This document shows positions 54,527 through 64,000 of a stretch of 64,000 nucleotides of DNA, piece by piece; position 1 is the stretch's first letter, and every line of letters starts with the position of its first letter. The notes under the pieces were generated by a model. The model was not told where the DNA came from. It made no database searches and saw nothing but the letters and a program-made list of their open reading frames with translations. The DNA comes from Mantis religiosa (taxonomy: Eukaryota > Arthropoda > Insecta > Mantodea > Mantidae), in the NCBI GenBank assembly GCA_030765055.1, contig JAUKNK010000056.1, positions 572,001-636,000 on the forward strand. The letters run 5' to 3'. Position numbers and translations under genes: made by a program.

Positions 54527-55744
54527 ATGGAGGCAGCATTAGAAAAGATTTTAGCGGAACTGAAAGAAATGAAGACGGCAACTGAAAACCTCGCTGCAAA
54601 AACAGAAGCGGCAAATGACAACCTGGCCGCGGAACTGAAACAAATAAAGAGCGAGTTAACCACAGAAATGAGAGCAGCGAACGGCAGTCTGGCCACGGAA
54701 ATGAAGGCGGCGAACGAGGCTCTCGCCGCAAAGTTTGAGGAACGGTTGGCCGGCGTAAGGGATGACGTCGCGAACCTGGGCAAACGGAAGGGTCAAGTAG
54801 ACGACCGCCTTAATGATTTAGAGGAAAAGGCCGACAACATCGCAAAACCCCTCACCCGCCTGACGGAGGAAAACCGGCCTTATGTGTGGACGGAGGACGC
54901 CGAAGACGATTTCCAGCACCCGAAGGGGACCCTGTGCAGTGCTTCAATTTTGGGTTTCCCACAACCGGGTGGCGCCTTCATTGTGGACACCGACGCTAGC
55001 GACCATTACATTGGAGGTGTCCTATCGCAGATCCAGGACGGCCACGAGCGCACAAGAGTGGAAGAGGAGGAGCGTGCCGCAGCAGTCCGAGTAGTTGTGG
55101 CAGTGCCTGCTGAAGGCTGGGATAGCGCAGGCCTGAGGAGGGAGCAGCTGGCGGACGCAGACTTGGGGCCACTCTTGAGGGAAGTGGACGCAGGGACGAG
55201 ACCAACCTGGGAGGACATCGCACCGAGGAGCGCCACCTACAAGTCGCACTGGGCCCGATGGGACTCTTTGAAGACCAGAGAGGGCGTGCTGTTCCGGGTA
55301 TGGGAGTCACCCGATGGGAAGGCGCAGAGAGAACAGTTGGTACTTCCCCTGAGCAAGGTCCCGGAAGTCTTGGAGGAAGTGCACGCCGGTACTTCAGGAG
55401 GACACCTGGGAGCGAACCGAATGATTCACAAACTACGGCAGCGCTACTTCTGGCTCAGACTCCGGGCAGATGCTGGTGGTACACCTGGACCGCCTCGCAC
55501 GCTACGATGGGGCTGTTCTAGGCGAACAGCTTTGAGGAGGGAGCAGGGTAACGGGAGCACTGGAACACCCTGTGAAAGCAGCTGGCAGCGGGAGACAGGG
55601 AGGGTTCGGTTAGCCACACCTCCTCCTCGTTTGTCTTGTGGTGGTGACAGACTGTGGTCAGGGAAAAAACATGACTGTGTCGCCTGTTTTCTCTACACCT
55701 GTTTCTCGAAATTACGTAATCTGGAACATTCTCCTGGTCACTAG
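54527..55744 (+). CDS. Chimeric gag-pol deletion ORF of the gypsy element
   Basis: One uninterrupted frame of about 405 residues from MEAALEKILAELKEMKT. Part 1 (to about residue 105): coiled-coil gag leader with repeated NLAAKTEAAN/SLATEMKAAN. Part 2: KPLTRLTEENRPYVWTEDAE then GGAFIVDTDASDHYIGGVLS, the RT thumb/RNase H start with its first Asp. Part 3: linker and integrase zinc finger with VHAGTSGGHLGANRMIHKLR. Part 4: end of pol out of frame, then read-through into the 3' LTR to 55744. Three deletion joins have kept an open frame. An upstream in-frame ATG (54458) lies in the LTR; I prefer 54527. Confidence 0.75.
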   Translation: MEAALEKILAELKEMKTATENLAAKTEAANDNLAAELKQIKSELTTEMRAANGSLATEMKAANEALAAKFEERLAGVRDDVANLGKRKGQVDDRLNDLEEKADNIAKPLTRLTEENRPYVWTEDAEDDFQHPKGTLCSASILGFPQPGGAFIVDTDASDHYIGGVLSQIQDGHERTRVEEEERAAAVRVVVAVPAEGWDSAGLRREQLADADLGPLLREVDAGTRPTWEDIAPRSATYKSHWARWDSLKTREGVLFRVWESPDGKAQREQLVLPLSKVPEVLEEVHAGTSGGHLGANRMIHKLRQRYFWLRLRADAGGTPGPPRTLRWGCSRRTALRREQGNGSTGTPCESSWQRETGRVRLATPPPRLSCGGDRLWSGKKHDCVACFLYTCFSKLRNLEHSPGH

Positions 55745-56099
55745 AAACCGGCGATATTCCTATATAAAGAGAGTTACAGACAGACAGGGGGAGTCAGTCA
55801 GTCAGTTGGTTAGTGTGTGAATGAGGACAGTTCTTGGTGTAAGAAGGCAGTGTTAGTCAGTGACGTGTTAATGTACGAGAAGATTGTGCAACGGAAGACT
55901 GTACGTAACTGGTATGTGCAACGGAGTTTATGTAATCGCGAGTACAAGGAAATTGTAACGGACGAACTGGTGAATTGTAGTTGTGTGCAGCAAGTAATTC
56001 TGTGTAATTGGCAAGAGTTTAACTGTAAGTCGGTGGAAATAAAGAACATTTTTGAGTGGTGAAATTGGACTTTTTATTCCATGAACCCACAAAGTCACA
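55547..56099 (+). repeat. Gypsy 3' LTR
   Basis: As 53924-54476, starting GG instead of TG. Short open frames in it are not genes. Confidence 0.97.
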
Positions 56100-56846
56100 A
56101 TATTTTGAGACTTGTATGTCAGTACAGTCTGATTGTCCTTAAATATCGTCTTCGCCACACAGCAATATCGCCCCTGGAGTGGTAAGTTTTCCTGTTGTTC
56201 AGTTTCATGTCGCGATGTTCCTACGCACCTAACACACCTGTAAGTTCAGAGCACAGCTGTTCGACTTCTCTCACTGACAGAGACGGGTTCTTCTCTGTGA
56301 GTGCATTAAACACATGCACCACAATTCTTTTTTCGCCGCTTTGTAAAGATTTTCCCTTGTGATGCTTCAGCGAAAAATTTGCGCTAGACTCTGCCATTAT
56401 ACATATAATAAGTACACGCACAATAAACGATCAATAAAATAATTTACCTCTCGCACTCGGTACAACACACCTTCGAATGGCGATGTATGACTAATCCAGT
56501 TCAAAATAAGCTCAGTGTTAAAAGTCATATAAATAAACATGTAATTACTACCGCTAAATCACGTGATGTCGTGCAATGTGCTTGAGAGCAAAGAAACCTC
56601 CTCTTTACTTCGTTTAAGAATTAACATGCACTTCAGATAAATCAACTCTGTTGCGTAATATATTTCATTAAAACAGTTACGAAAATATAAATTTGACAAT
56701 TCTCTTCCAACATAGATATATCACCATGTTAAATAACGAACTAATTTTCACCGCACATCAGTCTGCTCCACAATAGCAGCCAATGAGATGTGATAAGGTC
56801 ACGTGACCGTTATGACATACGGGGCAAGCTTACGTGAAACAATTAG
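56100..56846 (-). mobile_element. DDE transposon, inverted copy, 5' part with transposase N terminus
   Basis: Reverse complement of about 28915-29640. 56421-56221 on minus: MAESSANFSLKHHKGKSLQSG, EKRIVVHVFNALTEK, VREVEQLCSELTGV, the N-terminal domain. A TAG breaks it as at 29.5 kb. Then LLCGEDDI. Upstream is the cacgtgac palindrome and tcttccaacatagatatatc region. Continues across the gypsy at 53656-53923. Confidence 0.7.
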
Positions 56847-58199
56847 TAGAAACGCTTTATTTACGCCATAGATAAACAAACCTTTGTCTCGCTAATGACC
56901 ATAGCTAGAGCCAGAGGCAGCTTTTTCGCTATTGTTCTGGTTAGTAGGTTCATATTTGGTGTGGTTATTGCCAAGCGATGACGGCCTTGTACATCAAGAT
57001 GCCTACTTTCCTACGGGAAAGCTCGAAAATTGCTGTCTAACAACGTTACCCCAATGGGCATCACCCAACACACACTATGTTTAGGACCGTTTCACGGTAC
57101 ACGCTTAGACTTCGGATAGAGCTAAACGCACTGCAAGCGATAAATTGAGGTTATACACGGGTTGACTTAAACTGTATCTGCACAACTGTGATTTTGCGAA
57201 GGAGTCGCTATGTTATCTGATATTAGTGACGAATAAATGTAGATTGTCTTAACCAGCAGAAGACGACATAGAATGTAAAATGTTCAAAATGGAACGAGAA
57301 ATTAGAGTCGGAATGACGGTATCTACCAGGAAACACTGACGGTCTAATAACACTAACATCGAGTGGTGAGAGAAAATATTCTTAAAATTTATTTTTCGTA
57401 AAACTGGGTCGTTATTTATAGATCCTTTTAACTGCTAGGATTGTCTAAACTAGGAATGAAAGATCACTTAAGTTTGCTCGGAGATCATTCTCTCAGACTT
57501 AAGGTTATACGTGCCGCAAATATAAGACACGGAGGTACCTTCTTTCCTAAGAAACCATACGCTCCCCCCAAAAAAGCCATCGCCCTCCGTCGGGTTTGAA
57601 CACGGGACCTTATTGTGTTACTCCTAAACCCGGAGGACGACATTAAATGTCCTACTTTTATCATCTTACATTGCCGTCGCATCCATAATATATTGTTTAT
57701 ATTTCGTAATCAAAGCCCTATTGACAAACAATACTTCTCTCGACATTTATTATGTTTCTAATGGTAAGGTGTGTCCTTGAGCACTACTAGATGAGCAACC
57801 AATCAGAGTCCTGCCGTGTCGTATTGCATTCCCGCTAAGTGCTGTGTGAGGAGCGCCAACCTAATCAATCTGTATGAAATACTATTCGCCCTAAAACAAA
57901 AATTCAGATTTCGCCAAAACTGATCCATCTGGAAGGTACAGAGTAATGTATTTAACATAACCATGAAAACCCCATATTTTTAGCTGAAATAATTTTTCTA
58001 ATACAAATAAATAAACACTATTACCTGTATTATAACAATAAATCGTGACGTAATCACTGTATGAATATCATTATTGGTTGGCATGTTGGTTGTTAGCCTA
58101 TGGAATGCTGTATGCTAATGTTTATCAATCAATGCTGGATAAGAAGTTTTTATATACTCTGGAAAGTTCAGATCAATATCATTCAGTTGTTCTTCAGAC
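56847..58199. other. Unassigned stretch
   Basis: No gene recognised. 57588-57650 has a weak tRNA-like box B (gtgttcaaaccc on minus). Confidence 0.4.
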
Positions 58200-58227
58200 A
58201 ACAGTAAAGTAACAGTTAAACAGTGCA

Positions 58228-58452
58228 ATGGCTTCTTGCTGTTAATTTAGTGGCGAGTCAAAAAGACAATTATTGCGAAATCAGGCTCGAGGTATTGTTT
58301 TTAAGATGTACACGTTCTTCAAAAAATTGGGCAATGAGGAATATAGAAATCAGCTCGATTTCAAAAATGCTCAACGGCTTACTGCTGAAGCGTGTGGTGT
58401 AGGTAAAATAAGTGTGTCCCGTATTTGGATTAAAAAAGCAGATAATTCTTAA
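58228..58452 (+). pseudogene. Transposase N-terminal fragment (HTH part)
   Basis: After ATGGCTTCTTGC and a stop, the frame continues RNQARGIVFKMYTFFKKLG, then DFKNAQRLTAEACGVGKISV and SRIW. The AxACGV.K.(S/T)V.RI pattern is a helix-turn-helix as found in IS630/Tc1-like transposases. A TATA-like tttttatatac lies at about 58150. The catalytic part is not found downstream. Confidence 0.5.
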
Positions 58453-60137
58453 ACTATAATTATAGTTATGGTATTCAAAAATATACATAATTGCAGAAAT
58501 GCTTTTTCCAATTGTGATTTTGGCAACTGCATCATTGTAAAATCTTGTAAAATATAATTCTTTTACCCTTACATCTAGCGCCAAGCAGACGTTCATGTTG
58601 TATGAGTTTGCGAGAGAGAGGGAAACATTAAAAGAGTGGGGTAACAAGCTGGCAACGCTGAGTGTGATACGGCATCTGATTATCTGAACTGCAGAACCAT
58701 TCCCATTTGAAACGCATAGTAGGTTATATCATGTGCACAACTTCCTAACACACTCTTCGCAACGTACTTTTTCTCACTGTTTCTCTCCCGTTTTATTGGT
58801 TCGTCCATAAATTCTGGCTTTTCTCTTCAGGTGAAAGTTTTGTGAGCAAAGTGAAATGTTTTGTTAATGGTTTTATGTTATTTTATGGAGAATTATACGC
58901 TCTGTTAGTTTTTGAATAGAATGTTCACGTCAAGTCAACAACCAGAAGTATTTTCCAGCATTCTCTGATTTGGGCACCTCGATTAGATGCAAAAAGCAAT
59001 GGTTGAAATTGCTGTTTCTTGTTGACTTGACACTCCTTTAGTGACCTTAAAACAAAAACGAAACACACTATTTTGTAGAGAACACTGTTCTCTATTGAAT
59101 AACATAAAAGCAGTTAACAAAACATTTTATTTTGCACGCAAAACCTTTGTTTAAAGAGAACGCAGGGCTCATAGGCCATCCCAGTAGTTTAGTAGAATGC
59201 TGACCTCTGTAGAAATGAAGCTCGCAGCACGCCTAGGTTTTCTTCCTGATATTTTACATATGTTAAGTAAAACTGCAAATGTTTATAATACAATAAACAG
59301 TACATTGTAACACAGTTTCACTTACCTGTTTTGAAATAAAATTCGCAATAGAACTAATTTTTATGGCATACTTATTTTTAGGAAACATTTATTGTACTGT
59401 GTCCCTAAAATGTTTATGGTGTTTTTATATTTCCAACGATAAGTGCATTATTTAAGAGTATAATTTTCTTTTGTGTTTGTTAGGAGAAGAAACAGTCCTA
59501 ATAGCGTTCTATCATTTAAACATTTTAATCCTGTTATCTTTAAAATGCGTGTAGAAACCATTAATTAAAGCGGGATTTTTAATGCATTTATATTCCCCAT
59601 TACTTTTCCATATATTTTATGTAATTAAAATATTAAACTTCAATGCGATTTCGTATAATGTGCGTAAAACCTCCTGTATATGACCTTCAGAGGCAACTCG
59701 GTTGTAGCGAATCACAGGTGAGCGGCGTTGTCTAGTCTCGATTTAATTATTAAATCCAAACTCGGATATTGATTTATTAAAAGCTTGAAACTTTTCAGAT
59801 ATAAAGAGAATGATCGGCCAAACATGCACCAGAAAAGAGTGTAATTTTTGCTTCAGTATTTTCGTTACTTACACATATTTATACCAGGTGAGTCACCTGT
59901 CCCTATTTACTTTTGAATTTATGCAACGTGCTAAGCGACATGTGTGACTTTACGTATTTTTGAATGCCTTCTATTGGATGATTTACAGAGTAGTAAAGGG
60001 TAGATAACTCAGTGTATATGTGTTATATGGGATGGAAAACAATCACTATGTGGGTCAATTTCAAAAGCATCATACCCAGACACAGACAGCTCCAGATACA
60101 ATCTTCATGAGTTTGCAAACTTTAATTCGTTAACGAA

Positions 60138-60139
<2 letters not shown>
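58453..60139. other. Unassigned AT-rich stretch
   Basis: No protein or repeat motif seen. Confidence 0.4.

Positions 60140-60140
<1 letters not shown>

Positions 60141-60177
<37 letters not shown>
60141..60177. repeat. (CA)n microsatellite
   Basis: About 18 units. Confidence 0.95.
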
Positions 60178-60180
<3 letters not shown>

Positions 60181-60231
60181 TTAAACACGTCCCTGAAGGA
60201 ACAATATATCACATGCATCAGCTGACAATAA

Positions 60232-60644
60232 TGTTGCGAATGCATTGTTGCGACGAGGCGGCGCGGCCGAAGCATTCAAAGAGACGAAAAGTGCCGTGCG
60301 GAGATAAAGCTAGCCGAAACGGTGGGGGGAGGTAGAGGGATTCCTGGAGAATTCGTCTTTCTTCTAGCACCGTCCTGATGGTTTGAGAACATTCCACGAA
60401 TTTCCAGAATAGTGAGTATCTATAAAAGGAAGCCGCTTCCCGCCACTCGGGAGTTGTTAATTGAACTCGCGTGCGTGAACGGCTGTGTGAGCTGTGTTGT
60501 GGTCGTTGACCTTTCAAGTTGTATTGTGTATGTGACATAATTCTGCTACTGTAAAGGTTGACAAAGTGTATTTCTACGGATAAAGAGAGTAATTTTTGGT
60601 GTTTTTAACCTGGACTTTTATTTTAACAAACCCACAAATTAACA
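60232..60644 (+). mobile_element. Solo gypsy LTR
   Basis: 413 bp beginning tgttgcgaatgc and ending aacccacaaattaaca, flanked by ataa on both sides (60228-60231, 60645-60648). TATA-like tctataaaagg at about 60420. The end resembles that of the 553-bp gypsy LTRs. No internal sequence, so formed by LTR recombination. Confidence 0.8.
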
Positions 60645-60648
60645 ATAA

Positions 60649-61925
60649 TACTGGAATACAAAATGGCAGATCTACACTATGGGACCAATTGTGTCCGATT
60701 ATGATTGTATTTAAATCTTAAGCCAACATGTGTTTTCTTTCCACAACCATGTCAAAAAGTGCTAATAATTTGGAAGATTGTTTTCGCTTCTGTCACAAAT
60801 TACGGCAGTTTTGGGCTCTTACAGTAATTCTAATGGCGGATACAGTTTTTTTTATTTGCGTTAAAATTACCAAAACGAGCTCAAAACACGGTATGAAGCT
60901 GTAAATGAGGTGGGTGGTCTGTAGTCTGCGGCTTCTTATTCGTGTAGAAAGCTCTGCTCGTAAGGTAGTGTTGGTTGAATGGTATTTTACAAGTTATTTC
61001 ACCACTCTGCCACTGTAAGCTTGGTTCAAATCCTTCGTACCAGCCCAGAAATCTTATTACTCTTTATTTTACCTCTTGTGGCCTATAATTTGATACTATG
61101 ATAAAATAACATTTTATAACATTATATGTGTTTATAAAATACTGTAATTGCAATGTTTTTCACTGGTAGATAGGTATAAATTTATAGTTCGTAGTAAATA
61201 CTCTATTATGGTGGGTATGATGCTTGGCCCACTCAACTATGTTTCAAACAGTTCAGAAATCCAAAGTGGCTTTAGCTATTTGCGCCTGCGTCAATGCTTG
61301 GCAGGAATGAACGCTCCATTATCTAGGTATTAGGTATATGAAGCTTTTCAAATACTGTTGGGGTCCTCATTTTGAACTTTTATTGCGTTGATGAAATCCA
61401 CATTCTTTGACCTTTTTTTCTTAAGCCGAGATCTTAGCACGCTCACAACTCCTTTGTCAGTAGAAGTGAAACATAAGATTTAAGCATGGAACAAAAACTG
61501 TTAGATTTAATGTTGCTGACATTCCCCTAAAACTGAAAGCTAACTACATAACATGGTTTGCAACACCAGATATGGTACAGATCATAAATGGTCACAAGGC
61601 TAAGCATAATCCCTAATTATCGGATTGTCAATCTTGTGTCTTTGGCTCACAAGAGAACAAATAGCAAGAATAAATAAATTTGTAACTAAACTAAAAACAA
61701 TAAAGACTAAGAGAAAGGAAAAAAGTCAAAACAATATGACGTCATTTCAAACCTAGCCTTTGTATCACCATGCTGCAGCAGCTAACCATCTCGGCCAGCT
61801 GCCACGTATTCTCTGTCGCTCTTTAGGAAAGCATTCGTTTATCACCTTCGTAGTATTATATGCACGAAAAGCCGTCGTTTATTTAAGATTTTTGCAGCTT
61901 CTTGGTCATTATTCAGGGCTATAAG
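60649..61925. other. Unassigned AT-rich stretch
   Basis: Weak box B-like ggttcaaatcc at 61022; otherwise nothing. Confidence 0.4.
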
Positions 61926-61927
61926 TA

Positions 61928-62810
61928 CGAGGGCTGTTCAATAAAGAGTGATCATAATTTTTATACGGTCATAATTTTCGCACTAAAATTCAACCTTATT
62001 ATATTCTTTTAGCTTAATGTAAAATAAACACACCGTAGTAGTTTCAATGTTGGTACACCTGGTTGCCGCCTATGAGAACCAGGCAAGTTCCGACTTGTTC
62101 AGTATAGCCTACCGCTGCAATGGAGGCAACATGCAGTTAAAGTTTATGTTAGAGGAAGATCCATAGTTTCTTTCAAACGTAATCACTGCTGATAAAACTT
62201 GGCTACATCATTTTGATCCTAAAAGCAAACAGCACAGCTCAGTGTGGAAATCTCCTTCATCACCAACCCACAAAAAAGCAAAAGTAATTGCTTCTGCTGT
62301 GAAAGTTATGGTCATCTCATTCTTTGATATTCATAGAATTGTTTATCAGCATGTTATACATGAACACACATCAGTATCTGGACAATACTACAGGAATGTC
62401 CTGTAAACATTGCAAGTCCATATCAGGCGCAAAAGACCACATTTCCGTGAAGAAGGCTGGATGCTGCACCACGATAATACTCGGCCGAAAATTAACGTGA
62501 AGTACATCCCTCACCCTCCCTATAGTCATGATTTAGCCCCATTTGACTTTTTTCTATTCCCTAACTTGAAGAAACGCCTTCGTGGGGGGCATTATCCATC
62601 ATCAGAAGCAGTGGTGAAGGCTGCGGAGGCGATTTTGAAGGATCTCTCAAAAATGGTTACCAGCATATTTTTGAAGACTGGCAGAAACGCTGGGACAAGT
62701 GCAGCACATTCAGGTAATACTATTTTAAAAAAGACGATCAAAATTAGGAGGATGAGTAAAGTTACGTTGTCATAAAAATATTCTGATCATTCTTTATTGA
62801 ACAGCCCTCG
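61928..62810 (+). mobile_element. mariner element with TIRs, internally deleted
   Basis: Termini cgagggctgttcaataaaga (61928) and tctttattgaacagccctcg (ending 62810) are inverted; ta on both sides. 883 bp instead of the usual about 1.3 kb. Confidence 0.95.
62131..62775 (+). pseudogene. mariner transposase, N terminus missing
   Basis: A frame with FLSNVITADKTWLHHFDPKS (first catalytic Asp in ADKTW where mariners have DETW), then KVMVISFFDIHRIVYQH, HHDNTRPK (second Asp) and PPYSHDLAPFDFFLFPNLKK (third Asp). The DNA-binding domain is missing, and stops occur near 62164 and 62404. The second-to-third Asp spacing is 23 residues rather than 34, so about 11 residues are deleted. The enzyme is dead. 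Confidence 0.92.
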
Positions 62811-62812
62811 TA

Positions 62813-63469
62813 TTAACGCTGGTCGTATAATACTGAATAGAAGGGCAGAACTGCAATAACAGCTTTTATGCTGAAGGGATCAATGTTTTCACATTAGTCT
62901 ATAAACCGCGTGTTGCACAGATAAGAATAAATATGGTCAGCTGACTCACCTGGTATTTCCCATGCATTTGATCAGAAATGAAGCAACTTTGATCTGACAA
63001 GTAATGTTCTGTTATGCTTATTTTTCTCTTAGTATATCCTTAAATACTCTGACTATGGGGAAAAACAAGTAGATTATGTGCAGTTCTAAGAAGATACGGA
63101 AGTTTGTAACATGTCGCGAGTTTCTAGCAATAAAAGGTCGTCAAAATGAGAACGTAGCTACCAACAATCAGCGCTTCCTGATATAAAAATATAGCGCTCA
63201 ACTTTAAGCAGCATTTAACAACCATGCGGAAAATCTTTCAAGTTCGGTTTGCTGTTATCTCTGAAACTATTAATGACGTCCCCACTTGTTCTGCTTTTGT
63301 TATCTCAGTCAGATATTTTCTTACTAAAGAAGTCTTGTTTGACTTTAATAACATTTTAATCATATATTCTAGAGATGTCTAAAGTTTTCGCGTTTCAAAT
63401 TACCTGATAACATTTTGACTTTAGCATTATATTCGAGAGTATGCATCATTTTGGGTGTGATCCAATCAC
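62813..63469. other. Unassigned stretch
   Basis: Nothing recognised before the pyrimidine tract. Confidence 0.4.

Positions 63470-64000
<531 letters not shown>

Larger units (their letters stand above)
53924..56099 (+). mobile_element. Young, internally deleted Ty3/gypsy element
   Basis: Two 553-bp LTRs (53924-54476, 55547-56099) that I can tell apart at only two positions (first base, and g/a at about 54328/55951). Target duplication atat on both sides. Primer site follows the 5' LTR; purine-rich gaggagggagcag precedes the 3' LTR. Internal region only 1.07 kb: gag start, a bit of RT/RNase H, integrase zinc finger, end of pol. The element cannot move by itself, but the LTRs say it moved recently. 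Confidence 0.97.

Noticed and set aside
57588..57650. tRNA-like segment on minus strand
   Set aside because: Only a box B match; no box A at a good distance and no cloverleaf.

Overview
This is a eukaryotic window, most likely from an arthropod with a large, repeat-rich genome. A hemimetabolous insect such as a cockroach or relative is my guess, from the mix of BEL/Pao, Ty3/gypsy, Penelope-like, Polinton, Helitron, hAT, mariner and tRNA-derived SINE sequences; nothing fixes the species. I see no host protein gene, rRNA gene, functional tRNA gene, operon or CRISPR array. Almost everything recognisable is a transposable element, usually broken by frameshifts, internal deletions and nested insertions.

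Layout. 0.25-2.0 kb: LINE reverse-transcriptase pseudogene (-). 2.3-3.6 kb: a SINE beside a 0.9-kb degenerate ACT/ACC repeat. 3.6-10.5 kb: an old DNA transposon split by a solo gypsy LTR and by a BEL/Pao element (5103-10170) with two 391-bp LTRs and a 6-bp target duplication. 10.5-17.7 kb: SINEs, two Penelope-like GIY-YIG remnants (one an inverted pair) and a Jockey/CR1-like LINE. 18.4-22.9 kb: two gypsy-class remnants (-). 23.2-26.6 kb and 31.7-33.8 kb: a diverged direct repeat with a degenerate protein I cannot identify. 27.5-28.7 kb: a Helitron Pif1-type helicase fragment split by a SINE cluster. 28.9-30.9 kb: DDE transposon remnants. 34.7-37.3 kb: a hAT element with its transposase in pieces. 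38.9-45.7 kb: a Polinton/Maverick remnant with PolB and integrase fragments, major capsid protein, adenovirus-type cysteine protease, several unassigned ORFs and an inserted gypsy integrase. 45.9-53.65 kb: a second, direct-orientation copy of the 8.36-17.66 kb block. 53.7-56.85 kb: an inverted copy of the 28.9-29.9 kb DDE element with a young, internally deleted gypsy element (53924-56099) inside it; its 553-bp LTRs differ at only about 2 sites. 58.2 kb: a transposase N-terminal fragment. 60.2 kb: a solo LTR. 61.9-62.8 kb: a mariner with TIRs and TA duplication. 63.47-64 kb: a (TTTC)n tract running off the window.

How it fits together. The nesting gives a relative history: the DNA transposon came first, then BEL, then the roughly 9-kb segmental duplication, which copied part of the BEL along with a SINE-in-SINE insertion. 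The gypsy at 53.9 kb arrived very late. Three separate LTR retroelements have lost the reverse-transcriptase core while keeping other parts, so none of them is autonomous. The best candidates for something new are the Polinton remnant with its unassigned intact ORFs, the unidentified coding remnant shared by the 23-26 kb and 31-34 kb repeats, and the chimeric single ORF of the young gypsy element.
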